Below the pieces are notes generated by a model that ran no database searches, was not told the DNA's origin, and saw only the letters and a program-made list of their open reading frames with translations. A stretch of DNA of 64,000 nt. Origin: Marinobacterium_D sp050908845. GTDB lineage: Bacteria > Pseudomonadota > Gammaproteobacteria > Pseudomonadales > Balneatricaceae. Shown here in pieces: positions 18,488 to 27,572 of this stretch. The DNA lies in contig NZ_CP194171.1 in assembly GCF_050908845.1 (NCBI RefSeq), positions 1,116,001 to 1,180,000 on the forward strand, written 5' to 3'. The number at the start of each line of letters is the position of its first letter. Positions within the stretch are counted from its first letter, which is position 1. Position numbers and translations under genes: made by a program.

Positions 18488-20461
18488 TTATATCGTCCCC
18501 TTTTTCAAATTCTTGATAAGAAATCGAACGGGGTTCAGCGCATCGGCCACCATCCGGGGCACTGGCAGCGGAGTCTGTTCGATCAACGAGACGACGGTTA
18601 GCGCACTTATTGGACCGCTGATCAGTCCTTTAGATCCATGGCCCGCGTTTACAAACAGCCCGGGCAGGTGCTTCATGCCCGGCTCGAACTGCCAGCGGGC
18701 ATCCCGCCGCAGCCGGTCAAAGCGCTCCAGGCTCCAGGATATATCCGGCACTGCGCCGACAATCGGCAGGTAATCCGGCGTGGTGGCCCGAAACGCCACA
18801 CGACCGCTGGCTGCCGCCATATCGATCTGTGCGGCCAGCAGTGGCAGGGCGCGTGTCAGCAGCTCGTGATTGTGAGCGTGCTCCTCCTGACGAACTGCGG
18901 TATCCGGGTCGTTCAGCTTGAAGCTGGCGCCGAAACAGTACTGGCCGTTCAGGGCTGGTGAGACATAGCCCTCGCCGCAAATAACCTTTTGCAGCGCCCT
19001 GGCATCCTCAGGGGCGGCGACCTGGGTGGTCTGTCCGCGGATCGGCTTCAGTGGCAGGAAAGCCAGGGGCTCCAGTTTATGGGTGTCAGCCGCCGTGCAG
19101 GCGATAACAACAGGCGCCCGCCAGTCGCCGCCGTTGATGATCCACTCACCGCTGCTGTTATCACGTGCCAGGGATTCCACCGCTGTATTGTAGTGACAGC
19201 GTATATTGGAGTGCTCCAGCAGGCGTCGGCATAACAGAGGCGGGGAGGCCCAGCCGCCGTCCGGGAAATACAGGCCACCGGCCCCGGTTTCCTGCCCGGC
19301 GAGCGCGCTGGCCTCTTCCCTGTTTACCGGGCGCACCAGCTCTTCCGGGTAGCGCTCGCTGTCGAGCAGCTGCTGCTGGCGTTTCTGCTCGGCGGGCGTA
19401 AGAGCAAGACTCAGCAGACCGCAGATATCGCCCAGTTCCGCGTCTGTCTGTCGCAACTTTTTTACCAGAGCGCCGCTGAAATGCAGGCCCTGGAGATGCA
19501 GCTCGCCCTGGCGGGTGGGGTTCTTGGGAAGCTTCAGGTATAGCGCGCCCTGGGCGTTGCCAGAGCCCTCCTGGGCTGGCTCCGGGTGGCGCTCCAGCAG
19601 GTCAACCTGCCAGCCGCGGGAAGCAAGCTCTGAGGCGGTAAAGGCGCCGGCAATACCGGCGCCGATGACGATGGCGTGCTTTTCAGCGTACTCGGTGTGA
19701 GGGCGGGCCAGCCAGGGGGCCGGATCGGTCTCTGAAATTTCTTCGTTGAGGCAGCCAACCAGCATATCCCGCTTGTGGCCAAAACCTGGGCGTTTTGAGA
19801 CCTCGAAACCCTTCTCAGCCAGTCCGCGTCGCACTATGCCTGCGGCGGTAAAGGTACCGAAGGTCGTGCCAGGGACCGAGTGCGCCGCGATCTGGTGAAA
19901 CAGCGCGTCACTCCACATATCGGGATTGCGCGAGGGGGCGAAGCCATCGAGAAACCAGGCATCGGCGCGCCCGTCGAAAGCGGCCAGCATCTTTGCCGCA
20001 TCGCCAAACGCCAGGGTCAGCGTTATGCGACCACCATCGAACAGCAGGGTGTAGAAGCCCTCCGCAGCCGGGGGCCAGCCAGCGATCAGGACACTGCAGG
20101 CATCGCTGAACTCCGGCCAGTGATCGAGGGCGGTTTGCAGATCATCACGGGAGAGCGGGTACTTTTCGCAGGAAAAATAGTGCAGACGGGCATCTGCGGG
20201 GGCGCTCCTGAGCCAGAGATCCCGGGCGCAGAAAAAGTTAAGCCCGGTGCCGAAGCCTGTTTCGGCGATGCTGAAGTGTGCGCCGGGGCTCAGGCTTTGC
20301 CAGCGCGAGTCCAGATTGTTGGCGTCGAGGAATACATAGTCGGTTTCGGCCCGGCCGCCGGCCTTGTTGAAGTAGATATCGTCAAACTGGACCGATACCG
20401 GGGTGTCATCCTGCCACTGGATCTCGGCGGGTGTGAGCCGGGTGTCTTGCTGGTTGCTCAA
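18488..20461 (-). CDS. mnmC: Bifunctional tRNA 5-methylaminomethyl-2-thiouridine synthase MnmC
   Basis: 657 residues. The N-terminal half (about 1-240) is the SAM-dependent methyltransferase (GFGTGLNFF, DAWFLDGFAPSRNPDMW). The C-terminal half begins with an FAD-binding GAGIAGAFTASELASRG motif (about 265-285) and ends with HGSKGLISGP, typical of the oxidoreductase part. MnmC converts cmnm5(s2)U to mnm5(s2)U at tRNA wobble position 34. Both active halves appear complete. It is transcribed with, but is functionally separate from, the upstream sugar-nucleotide genes. Confidence 0.95.
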   Translation of the reverse strand: MSNQQDTRLTPAEIQWQDDTPVSVQFDDIYFNKAGGRAETDYVFLDANNLDSRWQSLSPGAHFSIAETGFGTGLNFFCARDLWLRSAPADARLHYFSCEKYPLSRDDLQTALDHWPEFSDACSVLIAGWPPAAEGFYTLLFDGGRITLTLAFGDAAKMLAAFDGRADAWFLDGFAPSRNPDMWSDALFHQIAAHSVPGTTFGTFTAAGIVRRGLAEKGFEVSKRPGFGHKRDMLVGCLNEEISETDPAPWLARPHTEYAEKHAIVIGAGIAGAFTASELASRGWQVDLLERHPEPAQEGSGNAQGALYLKLPKNPTRQGELHLQGLHFSGALVKKLRQTDAELGDICGLLSLALTPAEQKRQQQLLDSERYPEELVRPVNREEASALAGQETGAGGLYFPDGGWASPPLLCRRLLEHSNIRCHYNTAVESLARDNSSGEWIINGGDWRAPVVIACTAADTHKLEPLAFLPLKPIRGQTTQVAAPEDARALQKVICGEGYVSPALNGQYCFGASFKLNDPDTAVRQEEHAHNHELLTRALPLLAAQIDMAAASGRVAFRATTPDYLPIVGAVPDISWSLERFDRLRRDARWQFEPGMKHLPGLFVNAGHGSKGLISGPISALTVVSLIEQTPLPVPRMVADALNPVRFLIKNLKKGTI

Positions 20462-20517
20462 TGGGGTCTATCCGCTGTTGAAGAAGCTGCCCGCCGGAGG
20501 CGGACAGCCTCGAAGCG

Positions 20518-21777
20518 CTAGCGCCCCACGCCGTAATAGGTGAATCCCAGGTCGTGCAGCAGCTGCGGGTCGTAAACGTTGCGGCCATCGATGATTACCG
20601 GATCCTTCATCAGGCGATGGAGTTCGGTGTAGTTCGGTGACCAGTACTCGGGCCAGGCGGTCAGCAGCAGCAGTGCGTCGGCATCCTTGACCGCCTCGTA
20701 AGGCTCGTCGCAGTATACCAGCTGTTCCTGCTCACCGTAGTGGAAGAGAAACTCTTCGCGCGCTTCCGGGTCGTGCAGCTGGATAATCGCCCCCTGGGCG
20801 AGCAGTGCATCGACGGTCTTCAGGCTGGGGGCGCCCTCGATATTGGCAACGCCTGGCTTGAACGCCAGACCCCAGATGGCGATACGCCGTCCTTGCAGGT
20901 CGCAATGGAAGTGCTGCCAGAGTTTGCGGAACGGCAGCTCCTTGTGGTGCTCGTTCTGGTCGAGCACCGTTTCCAGCAGCGTCGAACCGCGGGTCTTGCT
21001 GAGCAGACCGGCAAGGCCTTCAATATACTGGGTGAAGTGCTGACCACCGAAGCCGCATCCCGGGGCCAGGTAGTGAGAGCCAACGCGGGGGTCGGTACTC
21101 ATGCCGTCGCGCACGGTTTCGATATCCACGCCCACGTGGTCAGCCAGCATGGCCAGTTCGTTGATATAGCCAAGTCGCAGCGCCAGCATGCCGGTGATGG
21201 CGAACTTGGTAAACTCCGCTTCGCGCCGGTTCATCAGGCGTAGTTCGGTACCCTCGCGGGTGAACGGGCGCATCAGTGCGGCGAACCTGATGCGGGCGGA
21301 TTCATTCTCGCAGCCAACCAGTAGTACACCAGGATGGCCAAACTGGCGCATCGCCTGGCCCGCCTGGAGCATATCGGGCAGGTAGATGACGTGCTGATCC
21401 TTGTCCTCATTCAGGCGAGCCTGGAGTTCATCGCTGGCACCGGTGCCCAGGTTGCTCTGGTTGATCACCAGCACCGGTTCATCATGCATCGCAGCGATGC
21501 GGGCGACGATTTCGGTAGCGGCTTCAAGTTCCCCGGGGCCGATGGCCAGCCAGTGGATATCGGCGGAGAACGGGTCCTCCTGCTCGCTGGATACCAGTTT
21601 GCCGGAATCTATACCCCGCTTGAGGCTGTCCATCAGGCCTGGTTCGATGCGGTTGCCGCTTTCCGCCGGCATCATTTCTGAGCCGGCCTTGATCACGTTG
21701 TTACCGAAGTTGGCGAAATGGGCCGCCGCGATCCATCCGGCCAGCTCCTCACCCCATACACAGATCTTCATACTCAA
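20518..21777 (-). CDS. UDP-glucose/GDP-mannose dehydrogenase-family paralogue lacking catalytic residues
   Basis: 419 residues, aligning along its full length with nucleotide-sugar 6-dehydrogenases: IVARIA helix region, FTKFAITGMLALRLGYINELA, DPRVGSHYLAPG, GRRIAIWGLAFKPGVANIEGAPS and DGRNVYDP are all recognisable. But the active-site GGSCFPKD motif reads GGQHFTQY, putting His at the catalytic cysteine (H247) and losing the lysine. The PEFLREG motif reads PDMLQAG, and the N-terminal GxGxxG reads GEELAG. Dehydrogenase activity is therefore unlikely. It lies between pgi and mnmC in an operon-like row with galU. A regulatory or binding role is possible; a true Ugd is at 31549. Confidence 0.85.
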   Translation of the reverse strand: MSMKICVWGEELAGWIAAAHFANFGNNVIKAGSEMMPAESGNRIEPGLMDSLKRGIDSGKLVSSEQEDPFSADIHWLAIGPGELEAATEIVARIAAMHDEPVLVINQSNLGTGASDELQARLNEDKDQHVIYLPDMLQAGQAMRQFGHPGVLLVGCENESARIRFAALMRPFTREGTELRLMNRREAEFTKFAITGMLALRLGYINELAMLADHVGVDIETVRDGMSTDPRVGSHYLAPGCGFGGQHFTQYIEGLAGLLSKTRGSTLLETVLDQNEHHKELPFRKLWQHFHCDLQGRRIAIWGLAFKPGVANIEGAPSLKTVDALLAQGAIIQLHDPEAREEFLFHYGEQEQLVYCDEPYEAVKDADALLLLTAWPEYWSPNYTELHRLMKDPVIIDGRNVYDPQLLHDLGFTYYGVGR

Positions 21778-21803
21778 TCCTTAATGCAGTCCTTAAAGCC
21801 GGC

Positions 21804-23435
21804 TCACGCTGAGTGGCGCTGCGCGTTGATACGGTCGAGCAGCCCCTGCGTGGCGCTGTCCAGCTTGCCGCTGCGGCCCGGTTCGTCCAGCTCGTCCAGC
21901 ATGGCGGTGGCCATCTTCTTGCCAAGCTCCACGCCCCACTGGTCAAACGGGTTGATCTGCCAGATCACAGCCTGGGTATAGACCTTGTGTTCGTAGGTGG
22001 CGATCAGCTGGCCCAGGGCATAGGGTGTCAGCTCGTCGAGCAGGATGACCGTACTGGGCTGGTTGCCGCGATAACGTTTCCAGGGCGGTGCCGAAGCGGC
22101 GGTATCGGCATCCAGGGCTTTATCGCCCAGGGCCAATACCCGCGCCTGGGCCAGGCAGTTGGCCAGTGCCAGGCGATGCTGCTCCTGCAGTGTCCTGCTT
22201 TGTTCGGTATAGCGCTTGGCCGGGACAATGAAATCGCACATCACCGATTCGGTGCCCTGGTGCAGCAGCTGGTAGAAGGCATGCTGGGCATTCGGGCCGA
22301 TCTCGCCCCAGAGCACCGGGCAGGTACGATGGTCGGAGTCCGTACCATCGAGCCTGACGCTCTTGCCGTTACTCTCCATCTCGAGCTGCTCGAGGTAGGC
22401 CGGCAGGTGCGCCAGACGACCGTCATAGGGCAGGATGGCGTGGGCATGGATATCAAGCAGGTTGATGTTCCAGATGCCGGCCAGCGCCAGCAGCACCGGC
22501 AGGTTCTCCTTGAACGGCGCCTGCTGGAAATGGGTGTCGATACTGTGCGCGCCGGCCAGCAGTTGGCGGAAGCCGTCCATGCCGGTAGCGATGGCGATCG
22601 GCAGGCCAATGGCAGACCACATGGAATAGCGCCCGCCGGTCCAGTCCCAGAACAGCAACTGGTTCTGGGTGGGAATGCCCCACTCACTGGCTTTCTGCGG
22701 CTGCGCCGTGATGCCGATAAAGTGGTGCCTGAGGATGGTTTCAACCTCCAGACCACTGGCGTCCTGCAGCCACTGGCGTGCGGTCGCCGCGTTGGCCAGG
22801 GTATCGATGGTGGTGAAGGATTTGGACGAGAGCACAAACAGCGTGGTAGCCGGGTTTAGACGGCTGAGCAATCCCGACAGCTGGCTGCCATCCATGGAGG
22901 AGACAAAGTGCAGGTCGATGCCGCGGGCATTGTCCGGCTGGAACTCCGACAGTGCGTGGCAGGTCATCAGTGGCCCCAGGTCGGAGCCGCCGACACCGAT
23001 ATTGACCACGGTGTCGATCGCTTCACCGTTGAAGCCCCGCCACTGGCCCGAGTGCAGCGTGCTGACCAGATTGTCCATTTTATCCAGCGTTGCCTGAACG
23101 CCGGCGACCACGTCCTTGCCATCGACCACCAGCGGCTTGCCGGCTGGGGTGCGCAGGGCCGTGTGCAGCGCCGCGCGGTCTTCGGTGGTGTTTACATGGC
23201 TTCCGCCGATCAGGTCGTCGATCTTCTGTTTCAGGCCGCTGGCCTCGGCCAGGGCGACCAGCTGATCCAGGGTTTCCGGCAGCATGCGCTGGCGGCTCAG
23301 GTCCAGCAGCATGCCGTCATGACTGAACGAGAAGGTATCAAAGCGGCTGTCATCAGCCATCAGTTCGCTCAGGTGACGTTTCTTCAGCGCCTGCGCGGAT
23401 TCGCGCAGGTCACTCCAGCATTTATCTGGGTTCAC
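21804..23435 (-). CDS. pgi: Glucose-6-phosphate isomerase
   Basis: 543 residues from the GTG at 23435, chosen because GGAAAAGGAG lies just upstream; the frame is open to a TTG at 23477, next to the galU stop. Both family signatures are visible: DWTGGRYSMWSAIGLP and FDQWGVELGKK, with the loop LDGTDSDHRTCPVLWGE. It interconverts glucose 6-phosphate and fructose 6-phosphate, linking glycolysis to UDP-glucose and amino-sugar supply. It lies 42 bp downstream of galU on the same strand, a pairing often seen beside capsule loci. Confidence 0.96.
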   Translation of the reverse strand: MNPDKCWSDLRESAQALKKRHLSELMADDSRFDTFSFSHDGMLLDLSRQRMLPETLDQLVALAEASGLKQKIDDLIGGSHVNTTEDRAALHTALRTPAGKPLVVDGKDVVAGVQATLDKMDNLVSTLHSGQWRGFNGEAIDTVVNIGVGGSDLGPLMTCHALSEFQPDNARGIDLHFVSSMDGSQLSGLLSRLNPATTLFVLSSKSFTTIDTLANAATARQWLQDASGLEVETILRHHFIGITAQPQKASEWGIPTQNQLLFWDWTGGRYSMWSAIGLPIAIATGMDGFRQLLAGAHSIDTHFQQAPFKENLPVLLALAGIWNINLLDIHAHAILPYDGRLAHLPAYLEQLEMESNGKSVRLDGTDSDHRTCPVLWGEIGPNAQHAFYQLLHQGTESVMCDFIVPAKRYTEQSRTLQEQHRLALANCLAQARVLALGDKALDADTAASAPPWKRYRGNQPSTVILLDELTPYALGQLIATYEHKVYTQAVIWQINPFDQWGVELGKKMATAMLDELDEPGRSGKLDSATQGLLDRINAQRHSA

Positions 23436-23477
23436 GGTTTCTCCTTTTCCCCGGATAGGGATCTTGCCTGTGGGCAA

Positions 23478-24356
23478 TCAGACATCCAGTCCCTGAATAA
23501 ACGCTTTCAATGCGTCCGCGGTTTCCGGGTGGCGCAGACCCAGGGCGACGTTGGCCTGCAGCAGCCCCGCCTTGTTGCCACAGTCGTAGATTTTGCCGCG
23601 CATGTTGTAGGCTTCCAGCGGGGATTCTCCGGTCAGCTCCAGCAGGGCGTCGGTCAACTGGATCTCGCCACCGGCGCCGGGCTGAGTGGTTTTCAACAGC
23701 TCCATGACCCGTGCCGGCAGAATGTAACGACCGACGATTGCCATATTGGAAGGTGCGTCCGCCACGTCCGGTTTTTCCACCATGCCCTTGATTTCGGCGG
23801 CGCTGCCGGCTTCCACGTTAACGCCACCGCAATCGACGATACCGTAACGCTGTACCTGGTCTTCAGGTACCGACTCCACCATGATCTGGCCCTTGCCTGT
23901 CTCGGCGTAGCGCTTGGCCATGGCGGTGAGGTCGCGCTTGCCGTCCGGGTTATCGATCACCATATCCGGCAGAATCACCGCAAAGTCATCGTCCCCCACC
24001 ACGTGAGAGGCGCAAAGGACTGCATGCCCCAGACCCAGTGCCTGGGGCTGACGTACGGAGACGATTTCCACATTGTCGGGGAGAGTGTCGTTAACGGCGG
24101 CGCGCAGGTCGTGCTTACCCTTGCGGGTCAGTTCGTGCTCAAGCTCGTAGTGGTGATCGAAGTGATCCTCGATCGCCTGCTTGCCGCTGCGGGTGACCAG
24201 GATGATCTCACGGAAGCCAGCGGCGATCGCTTCTTCGACCACGTGCTGGATCACCGGCTTGTCGACGACGGTGAGCATCTCTTTCGGGATAGCTTTACTG
24301 GCGGGAAGTACGCGAGTGCCAAGACCGGCGACGGGAATTACGACTTTGCTCAGCAT
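23478..24356 (-). CDS. galU: UTP-glucose-1-phosphate uridylyltransferase
   Basis: 292 residues. The nucleotidyltransferase signature GLGTRVLPASKAIPKEML is at the N-terminus, followed by DKPVIQHVVEEA and later VEKPDVADAPSN and GRYILPARV, all typical of bacterial GalU. It makes UDP-glucose from glucose 1-phosphate and UTP, the substrate of the Ugd at 31549 and of WcaJ-type initiation. It is the first gene of the minus-strand galU-pgi row; the 182-bp gap upstream separates it from mrpG. Confidence 0.96.
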   Translation of the reverse strand: MLSKVVIPVAGLGTRVLPASKAIPKEMLTVVDKPVIQHVVEEAIAAGFREIILVTRSGKQAIEDHFDHHYELEHELTRKGKHDLRAAVNDTLPDNVEIVSVRQPQALGLGHAVLCASHVVGDDDFAVILPDMVIDNPDGKRDLTAMAKRYAETGKGQIMVESVPEDQVQRYGIVDCGGVNVEAGSAAEIKGMVEKPDVADAPSNMAIVGRYILPARVMELLKTTQPGAGGEIQLTDALLELTGESPLEAYNMRGKIYDCGNKAGLLQANVALGLRHPETADALKAFIQGLDV

Positions 24357-24507
24357 TGTACTGCAGTCCTTTGTGGCTCATTTAAGCTTAACGATAACAC
24401 AAAGCGATGACCGCCCGCACAGCTCGTAATTCGTGCCCTGTGGTGGGTCGTGAGGCAGCTCAAATGTGCAAAAAGAGGGCGGGTATGCGGCGAGTCGATG
24501 AAATGTC

Positions 24508-24526
24508 GGGTGCCACTTGGGCACCC
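24508..24526 (-). terminator. Hairpin after mrpG, possible terminator
   Basis: GGGTGCC (24508-24514) and GGCACCC (24520-24526) form a perfect 7-bp stem with a 5-base loop, 12 bp past the mrpG stop. On the minus strand it is followed only by GACATTT, so the T run is weak and the call uncertain. Confidence 0.4.
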
Positions 24527-24538
24527 ATTTTGAACAAT

Positions 24539-24916
24539 TTAGTGGCTATCGTCGCTAAAAGAGGGCACTTGCCGCTCGCGGGCCGATGCGGTCAGCGACT
24601 TGCCGTGGGAGCGTTTCAGCATCTTTACGCGATGGTGCAATGCGGTTTTTGCCAGCATGTGGGCACTGACCGGTGCGGTGATCAGCAAAAACAGCGTGAT
24701 CAACAACTCGTGAACCATCAGCCGCTGCTCGGCGGCGAAGAAATAGATCATCGAGCCGATCAGCAGTCCTGCCAGCCCCAGCGTCGTCGCCTTGGTGGGC
24801 GCATGCAGACGGGTGTAGAAGTCGGGCAGCTTCAGCAGGCCGAAGGATCCCAGTAGTACAAATAGGCCGCCCATCAGCAGAAATGCGCAGACGACCAGTT
24901 CAACAGCTTGACTCAT
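24539..24916 (-). CDS. mrpG: Na+/H+ antiporter subunit MrpG
   Basis: 125 residues, three transmembrane helices (LVVCAFLLMGGLFVLLGSFGLL, then TLGLAGLLIGSMIYFF and LLITLFLLITAPVSAHMLAK). The LPDFYTRLHAPTKATTLG segment is the MrpG/MnhG family mark. It is the last gene of the mrp operon and is 11 bp downstream of mrpF. The whole Mrp complex exchanges Na+ for H+ and supports salt and pH tolerance. Confidence 0.92.
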   Translation of the reverse strand: MSQAVELVVCAFLLMGGLFVLLGSFGLLKLPDFYTRLHAPTKATTLGLAGLLIGSMIYFFAAEQRLMVHELLITLFLLITAPVSAHMLAKTALHHRVKMLKRSHGKSLTASARERQVPSFSDDSH

Positions 24917-24927
24917 GACAGATCCCC

Positions 24928-25197
24928 TTATTCGATAATATCGCCGCGCAGCAGGTATTTGCAGAGCGCCGCGGTGCTGACGAAACCGAGCATGGCGATC
25001 AGCAGGGCGGCCTCGAAATAGAGTGCCGAACCCTTGCTCAGGCCGAACAGCAGGATCAGCCCGATACTGTTGATGTAGAGGGTATCCAGCGCAAGGATAC
25101 GGTCCGACAGGTCGGGACCGGTCAGCAGGCGGATCAGGTTCATCACCAGGGCGATGCAGATCATCACACTGACGATCGTGATGGTCGTGCTCAGCAT
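24928..25197 (-). CDS. mrpF: Na+/H+ antiporter subunit MrpF
   Basis: 89 residues, three predicted transmembrane helices. The RLLTGPDLSDRILALDTLYIN stretch is diagnostic of MrpF/MnhF, including the conserved Asp within the membrane region. It overlaps mrpE by 7 bp, consistent with coupled translation of the small antiporter subunits. Confidence 0.92.
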   Translation of the reverse strand: MLSTTITIVSVMICIALVMNLIRLLTGPDLSDRILALDTLYINSIGLILLFGLSKGSALYFEAALLIAMLGFVSTAALCKYLLRGDIIE

Positions 25198-25694
25198 CCG
25201 AAAATCTCCTTCAGCGGGGCCTCGTAGCGCGTTTTAATCTGTTCGATCAGCGCGGTCTCGTCATCCAGGTGAAGCACGTGAATATAGAGCCAGCGTCGGT
25301 TCTCGCTGACCTCCGCGCTGACGGTACCCGGGGTCAGTGAGATAGTGCTCGCCAGCAGCGTGATCGGCAGCGCGCCTTCAATATCCAGCGGGATCGCGAC
25401 GAAGGCGGGCTCAAGTGCGCTGTTCGGACCGATCACGCGCATCGCCACCTCAAAGTTGGCCACCACGATGTCGTAGATCACCATCAGGGTATAACGCAGC
25501 GCCAGTCCGTGCTTCAGCACTCGCGGCTGTCGCGCCTGCATCGGTGCTACCAGCAGCGGAATGACGAGTGCCAGAAACGCGCCCAGCAGGATCTGGCCGG
25601 GGGCGACCGAGTTGTTCAGCAGCAGCCACACCAGGAACAGAATCAGGCTCTGGGCCGGCATCGGCACCCAGCGGTTGCGGGCTTGAAGTCTCAT
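25191..25694 (-). CDS. mrpE: Na+/H+ antiporter subunit MrpE
   Basis: 167 residues with an N-terminal hydrophobic pair of helices (SLILFLVWLLLNN, LLGAFLALVIPLLVAPM) and a later cytoplasmic domain. ISLTPGTVSAEVSENRRWLYIHVLHL is the family's conserved core. The ATG overlaps the mrpD stop by 4 bp (ATGA) and the 3' end overlaps mrpF by 7 bp. Confidence 0.92.
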   Translation of the reverse strand: MRLQARNRWVPMPAQSLILFLVWLLLNNSVAPGQILLGAFLALVIPLLVAPMQARQPRVLKHGLALRYTLMVIYDIVVANFEVAMRVIGPNSALEPAFVAIPLDIEGALPITLLASTISLTPGTVSAEVSENRRWLYIHVLHLDDETALIEQIKTRYEAPLKEIFGC

Positions 25695-27208
25695 GAATCA
25701 CCTCCCGGTATGAACGGCAGGAGAGGGCCCAGATCAGAGCTCATGCCATGCAGCTGCAGGGCTGCCTGGTCGGTAAACTCGGTCATGGGGCCGCCGAAGA
25801 TCACCAGAAGTGGCGAGCTGGCCAGCAGCAGGTAAACCGCCACCAGCTTGATGCGTGCCGGGGGCTCACAGACATCCTGTTCGCGGCTGACATTCCAGAA
25901 CAGGGTCGTGCCTGCGCGTGACAGTGCGATCAGCGCCGCCAGACCGCCGATAAGCAGCGTCGGATAGACCCAGGCCGCTTCGGCATTGAGCTCGGCGGCT
26001 TTCAGTACCAGCGCCTTGCCGACAAAACCGGAGAAGGGCGGCAGGCCGGCGATGGCCAGAGCGCCGATAAAAAACGCTATCCCCAGGGGTACCGGCTGAC
26101 ACATGCGGCGCGCGATAACAAATCGGTCTTCGGCTTTGCCGCGTTGCTGATGGATAAGATCCGCCAGCAGGAACAGGCCGCCACAGACCAGCGTCGAGTG
26201 CACCAGGTAATAGAGCAGGGCGCTGGTGGCCTCCACGCGGGACATGGCAACGCCTGCCAGCAGTGTGCCGATGGAGAGAATAACCAGCTGGGCGATCAAC
26301 TGCCGCATACTCGATGCAGCCAGCACACCGAGGCTGGCGACGATCAGAGTCAGGATCGCGATAGGCCAGAGCCAGGGCTGGGCGATCTGAGCCAGCCCGC
26401 CGGCATCTTCACCGAAGACCACGGTGAAGACGCGCAGAATGCTGTAGATGCCCACCTTGGTCAGCACCGCGAACAGGGCAGCCACCGGAGCGCTGGCGCT
26501 GGAGTAGGTGCGTGGCAGCCAGAACTGCAGTGGCAGCATGGCGGATTTGAGGCCAAACACCACCAGCAGCATCAGAGCGCCGGTGGTGGCGATCGCCTGC
26601 TCCTCGGGCCCCAGAGTTGCGACCGTGCGTGACATGTCCGCGATATTGAGCGTACCTAGGGTGCCGTAGAGGATCCCCAGTGCGAACAGGAAGATCGACG
26701 AGCCCACCAGGTTAAGCACCACGTAGTGCACACTGGCGCGGGTTTTCTGTTTGCCGCCGGCATGGATCAACAGTGCATAGGATGAAATCAGCAGCACTTC
26801 GAAGAACACGAAAAGGTTGAAAATATCCCCGGTCAGAAAAGCGCCGTTAATGCCCATCATCTGGAACATGAACAGCGGATGGAAGTACATGCCGCGTTTG
26901 TCGTCGCCGCCACAGGCATAGAGCATGGCGCCAAAGCCAAGCACGGCGGTCAGCAGCAGCATCAGTGTCGACAGTCGGTCGGCGACCAGCACGATGCCAA
27001 ACGGCGGCTGCCAGTCACCGAGCACATACAGCTGAATCTCGCCGCTGCCGGCCTGAACCAGCAGTCGCAGCGCCACCAGTAGCATCAGTCCCAGTGCCGC
27101 CAACGACAGCATGCGCTGCCGGGCGTTATCCCGGCAGACCGGTGGCAGCAGCATCAGGATCCCGCTCAGCAGCGGGATGATGATCGGAAGAATCGCCAGG
27201 TGCTCCAT
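25691..27208 (-). CDS. mrpD: Na+/H+ antiporter subunit MrpD (NuoN/M-like)
   Basis: 505 residues with about 14 transmembrane segments, of the complex-I antiporter (Proton_antipo_M) superfamily. Motifs seen include FVFFEVLLISSYALL (conserved Glu), FGLKSAMLPLQFWLPRTYSSA (conserved Lys) and the GLPPFSGFVGKALVL segment. MrpD is one of the two ion-translocating subunits. It abuts mrpC directly with no spacer and overlaps mrpE. Confidence 0.94.
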   Translation of the reverse strand: MEHLAILPIIIPLLSGILMLLPPVCRDNARQRMLSLAALGLMLLVALRLLVQAGSGEIQLYVLGDWQPPFGIVLVADRLSTLMLLLTAVLGFGAMLYACGGDDKRGMYFHPLFMFQMMGINGAFLTGDIFNLFVFFEVLLISSYALLIHAGGKQKTRASVHYVVLNLVGSSIFLFALGILYGTLGTLNIADMSRTVATLGPEEQAIATTGALMLLVVFGLKSAMLPLQFWLPRTYSSASAPVAALFAVLTKVGIYSILRVFTVVFGEDAGGLAQIAQPWLWPIAILTLIVASLGVLAASSMRQLIAQLVILSIGTLLAGVAMSRVEATSALLYYLVHSTLVCGGLFLLADLIHQQRGKAEDRFVIARRMCQPVPLGIAFFIGALAIAGLPPFSGFVGKALVLKAAELNAEAAWVYPTLLIGGLAALIALSRAGTTLFWNVSREQDVCEPPARIKLVAVYLLLASSPLLVIFGGPMTEFTDQAALQLHGMSSDLGPLLPFIPGGDS

Positions 27209-27571
27209 TCAGTTTTTCTCCTTCTTTGGCGATTCTTCGTTAGCGACCGGCAGGCGGCCGTCCACATGGTCGTTGCCGAGGTCGGCGCGGGCACGCATGG
27301 CCAGGATGACCGTGAACGCGGTCATCGCAAAGCCGATCACGATGGCAGTCAGTACCAGTGCCTGGGGCAGTGGATCAGCGTACAGGGTGGCGCTGTCTTG
27401 CAGTACAGCGGCATCTTTACCGCCGAGCCTGCCGCTGGCGAACAGAAACAGGTTAACGGCGTAAGAGAGCAGGGTCAGGCCGATAACAACCGGGAAAGTA
27501 CGGCCCCGCAGCGTCAGAAAGATACCGCAGGTGGTCAGGACACCGACGCACAGAGCGTAAACCATCTCCAT
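27209..27571 (-). CDS. mrpC: Na+/H+ antiporter subunit MrpC (NuoK-like)
   Basis: 120 residues, three transmembrane helices, NuoK-like. VYALCVGVLTTCGIFLTLRG at the start and DPLPQALVLTAIVIGFAMTA further on are the conserved MrpC/MnhC segments. It lies one base downstream of mrpA and directly adjoins mrpD. Confidence 0.93.
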   Translation of the reverse strand: MEMVYALCVGVLTTCGIFLTLRGRTFPVVIGLTLLSYAVNLFLFASGRLGGKDAAVLQDSATLYADPLPQALVLTAIVIGFAMTAFTVILAMRARADLGNDHVDGRLPVANEESPKKEKN

Positions 27572-27572
27572 C

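Noticed and set aside
22908..24410. 500-codon plus-strand open frame across pgi and galU
   Set aside because: It is the antisense of two well-conserved enzymes in GC-rich sequence and has no recognisable domain.
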